Below, in pieces: positions 6,039-7,242 of a DNA stretch of 7,242 nt (its first letter is position 1; each line of letters starts with the position of its first letter). The position numbers and the translations under genes are program-made. The DNA comes from an uncultured Thermoleophilia bacterium. Lineage in GTDB: Bacteria; Actinomycetota; Thermoleophilia; UBA2241. The stretch lies in the NCBI GenBank assembly GCA_903921965.1, contig CAIXSE010000457.1:1-7242 (forward strand), written 5' to 3'. The notes below the pieces were generated by a model, which saw nothing but the letters and a program-made list of their open reading frames with translations, was not told the DNA's origin and did no database searches.

Positions 6039-6045
6039 CACCTCC
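6039..6045 (-). promoter_or_regulatory. Ribosome binding site of the NmrA-like reductase
   Basis: GGAGGTG on the minus strand lies 4 nt upstream of ATG 6034. It confirms this start and separates the gene from a spurious long open frame that continues upstream to about 7216. Confidence 0.7.
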
Positions 6046-6110
6046 ATCGCCGGTGTGGCGCCGCGCGCCCGCGGCCCGTCCACGACCGCATCGGCCCTCG
6101 ACGGCCGTAT

Positions 6111-6190
6111 CTTGAGCCTCGGCGCCGGGTGGTGCGCCACCCGGCGCCGCCGGAGGCACGCTCCCGGCCGCGCGCCCGGCTTGAGCCTCG
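6111..6190. repeat. 11-bp direct repeat pair in the divergent intergenic region
   Basis: CTTGAGCCTCG occurs at 6111-6121 and again at 6180-6190, start points 69 bp apart. The second copy contains the -35 hexamer of the promoter for the transporter gene. The first lacks a matching -10 at the right distance. It may be a repeated regulator site or a relic of a duplicated promoter. Confidence 0.5.
6120..6149. repeat. Perfect 13-bp hairpin in the divergent intergenic region
   Basis: C at 6120 plus GGCGCCGGGTGG (6121-6132), loop TGCG (6133-6136), then CCACCCGGCGCC plus G (6137-6149). It is the longest uninterrupted stem I found here. It lies between divergently transcribed genes, where neither needs a terminator, so an operator, chromosome-binding site or remnant of a lost gene's terminator are all possible. 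Confidence 0.75.
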
Positions 6191-6209
6191 CGCGCGCCCG
6201 CCGTACCCT
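6181..6209 (+). promoter_or_regulatory. Sigma70-like promoter of the ABC substrate-binding protein gene
   Basis: TTGAGC (6181-6186), a 17-nt spacer and TACCCT (6204-6209) fit the actinobacterial housekeeping pattern TTGAC-N17-TANNNT. Transcription should begin near 6216, leaving a leader of about 110 nt before ATG 6326. The leader contains a small hairpin, GTGGCCC-TCGC-GGGCCAC (6263-6280). Confidence 0.6.
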
Positions 6210-6221
6210 TGTGCACAAGGG
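6206..6221. promoter_or_regulatory. 16-bp perfect palindrome over the -10/start site, probable operator
   Basis: CCCTTGTGCACAAGGG is a perfect dyad centred between 6213 and 6214. It overlaps the last bases of the -10 box and the predicted start of transcription, the classic place for a repressor dimer to block RNA polymerase. It is less GC-rich than its surroundings. The cognate regulator is not in the window and the motif does not match one I can name. Confidence 0.6.
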
Positions 6222-6325
6222 GAAGGCGGCCGGCCGGGGCACAGGCGCGCCGCGAGCAACCGGTGGCCCTCGCGGGCCACGGCCGGGAGTGCGTGTGGAG
6301 CGCACCGACAGGGGGAGCTGATCGC

Positions 6326-7242
6326 ATGAAACGTACCGTCGTCCTCGTCGTCCTCACGGCGGTGCTGCTGGCACTGCTCGCCGTGCCGCTGGCGACCCAC
6401 GCCTCGTCGTCGGCGACGCCGATGCCGTACACCTCGCCGGAGCCGGTCTCGTCGGCTGCGCCCGGGGCGTCGTCCGCCGGCAAGGTCATCTACCGCCTCG
6501 GCACCACCGAGGTCTACGACGGCTTCAACCCGTTCGCCAACTGGAGCGGGTCCACGTGGGACGTGTTCCGCAACTGCTACAACTTCCTCACCTGGTACGA
6601 CCAGGACTACAAGGTCGCGCCCGACTTCGCCAGCTCGTGGACCGTGTCGCCCGACGGCAAGGAGTGGACCTTCACCACCCGCTCCGACATGAAGTGGAGC
6701 GACGGCGTGCCCATGACGGCGCACGACGCCGCCTTCACCTACAACTGGATCCTCAGGACCGAGCAGTGGGCCTACATCCAGTACCTGGACGGCGTGCAGA
6801 AGGTCGAGGCGCCGGACGACACCACCCTGGTCATCACCTGCGACAAGCCGAGCGCCGGCATGCTCGCCCTCTACATCCCCATCCTGCCCGAGCACGTCTG
6901 GAGCAAGGTGAAGGACAAGGACATGGAGAACGTCACCGGCCTCCCGCTGGTGGGCTCCGGTCCGTACCGCCTCGGCGACGTCAAGAAGGACAAGTGGATC
7001 CAGATGCTCCCCAACCCGGACTACCCGGAGGAGCTCGGCGGTCCGCCGAAGGTCGACGAGTTCTGGTACGTGTTCTCGCAGAACGCCGACTCCATGGTGG
7101 AGGACTTCAAGTCGGGCGTGCTCGACGGCATCATGGGGTTCCCCGCCTCCTACTACAACGTGCTCAAGCAGATCCCGGGCACGTCGGTGGCCAAGTCGCC
7201 GGCCATCGGCTTCCACGAACTGGGCTTCAACGTGTGGGACGA
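6326..7242 (+). CDS. ABC transporter substrate-binding protein, family 5 (oligopeptide-type), 3'-truncated
   Basis: The first 305 codons of an extracytoplasmic peptide/nickel-type solute-binding protein; the frame stays open to the window end. The protein would deliver peptides or similar solutes to a Dpp/Opp-like ABC permease, whose genes probably lie downstream. Seen: signal peptide MKR plus hydrophobic core to about residue 22 and likely cleavage after THA (24-26); a Ser/Ala/Pro-rich linker (27-50); the mature start KVIYRLGTTEVYDGFNPF; the family 5 signature SSWTVSPDGKEWTF, DMKWSDGVPMTAHDAAFTY (103-139); ILPEHVWSKV (186-195); and LVGSGPYRL (208-216). GGGGGAG (6311-6317) lies 8 nt before the ATG. 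Oddly there is no lipobox cysteine near the cleavage site, although Gram-positive members are usually lipoproteins. Anchoring may be by a C-terminal segment outside the window. A divergent gene lies upstream, with a promoter and palindromic operator between. Confidence 0.92.
   Translation, partial: MKRTVVLVVLTAVLLALLAVPLATHASSSATPMPYTSPEPVSSAAPGASSAGKVIYRLGTTEVYDGFNPFANWSGSTWDVFRNCYNFLTWYDQDYKVAPDFASSWTVSPDGKEWTFTTRSDMKWSDGVPMTAHDAAFTYNWILRTEQWAYIQYLDGVQKVEAPDDTTLVITCDKPSAGMLALYIPILPEHVWSKVKDKDMENVTGLPLVGSGPYRLGDVKKDKWIQMLPNPDYPEELGGPPKVDEFWYVFSQNADSMVEDFKSGVLDGIMGFPASYYNVLKQIPGTSVAKSPAIGFHELGFNVWD

Noticed and set aside
6216..6325. Riboswitch in the leader of the substrate-binding protein gene (GAGCAACCGG recalls part of SAM-type motifs)
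   Set aside because: Only a six-base GCAACC match is present. The remaining conserved S-box or SAM-IV elements and pairing pattern are absent, and the gene is not a methionine-pathway gene.
5399..7216. A 605-codon minus-strand frame that would fuse a long N-terminal region to the NmrA-like reductase
   Set aside because: The part above 6034 is antisense to the substrate-binding protein gene and the promoter region and lacks domain character. The real gene has a clear GGAGGTG site and Rossmann start at 6034.

Overview
The window is very GC-rich (about 70% or more by eye). G/C-ending codons dominate, long spurious open frames occur on both strands, and Shine-Dalgarno sequences are strong GGAGG-type. 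These traits, and the protein families present, suggest an actinobacterium (Actinomycetota), perhaps a deep-branching or environmental lineage. The sequence does not fix the taxon. No rRNA, tRNA, CRISPR array, transposase or phage gene is visible.

Layout: positions 2-3956 carry three plus-strand genes. They are the 3' part of a zinc-type (MDR) alcohol dehydrogenase, a DUF362-family protein, and a four-helix DUF2207 membrane protein with a serine/glycine tail. The last two are 16 bp apart and may be co-transcribed. Positions 3954-4258 hold a tandem array of five perfect-length 51-bp units plus a sixth decayed one. Each unit carries an invariant 9-bp-stem hairpin. The array fills the whole gap between two convergent genes and contributes the stop codons of both.

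Positions 4255-6034 hold three minus-strand genes. In order of transcription they are an NAD(P)-binding NmrA-like reductase, a small dimeric alpha-beta-barrel protein of the antibiotic biosynthesis monooxygenase (ABM) type, and a two-helix membrane protein of unknown function. A strong GC hairpin at 4892-4928 separates the second from the third. Positions 6035-6325 form a divergent intergenic region with a perfect 13-bp hairpin, a good sigma70-like promoter, and a 16-bp perfect palindrome over its -10/start region. That promoter drives the plus-strand gene at 6326, an oligopeptide-type ABC substrate-binding protein cut by the window end.

The genes do not form an obvious single pathway. The most notable non-gene structures are the 51-bp array, which looks like a multi-hairpin bidirectional terminator or REP-like element, and the palindromic operator candidate in front of the transporter gene.
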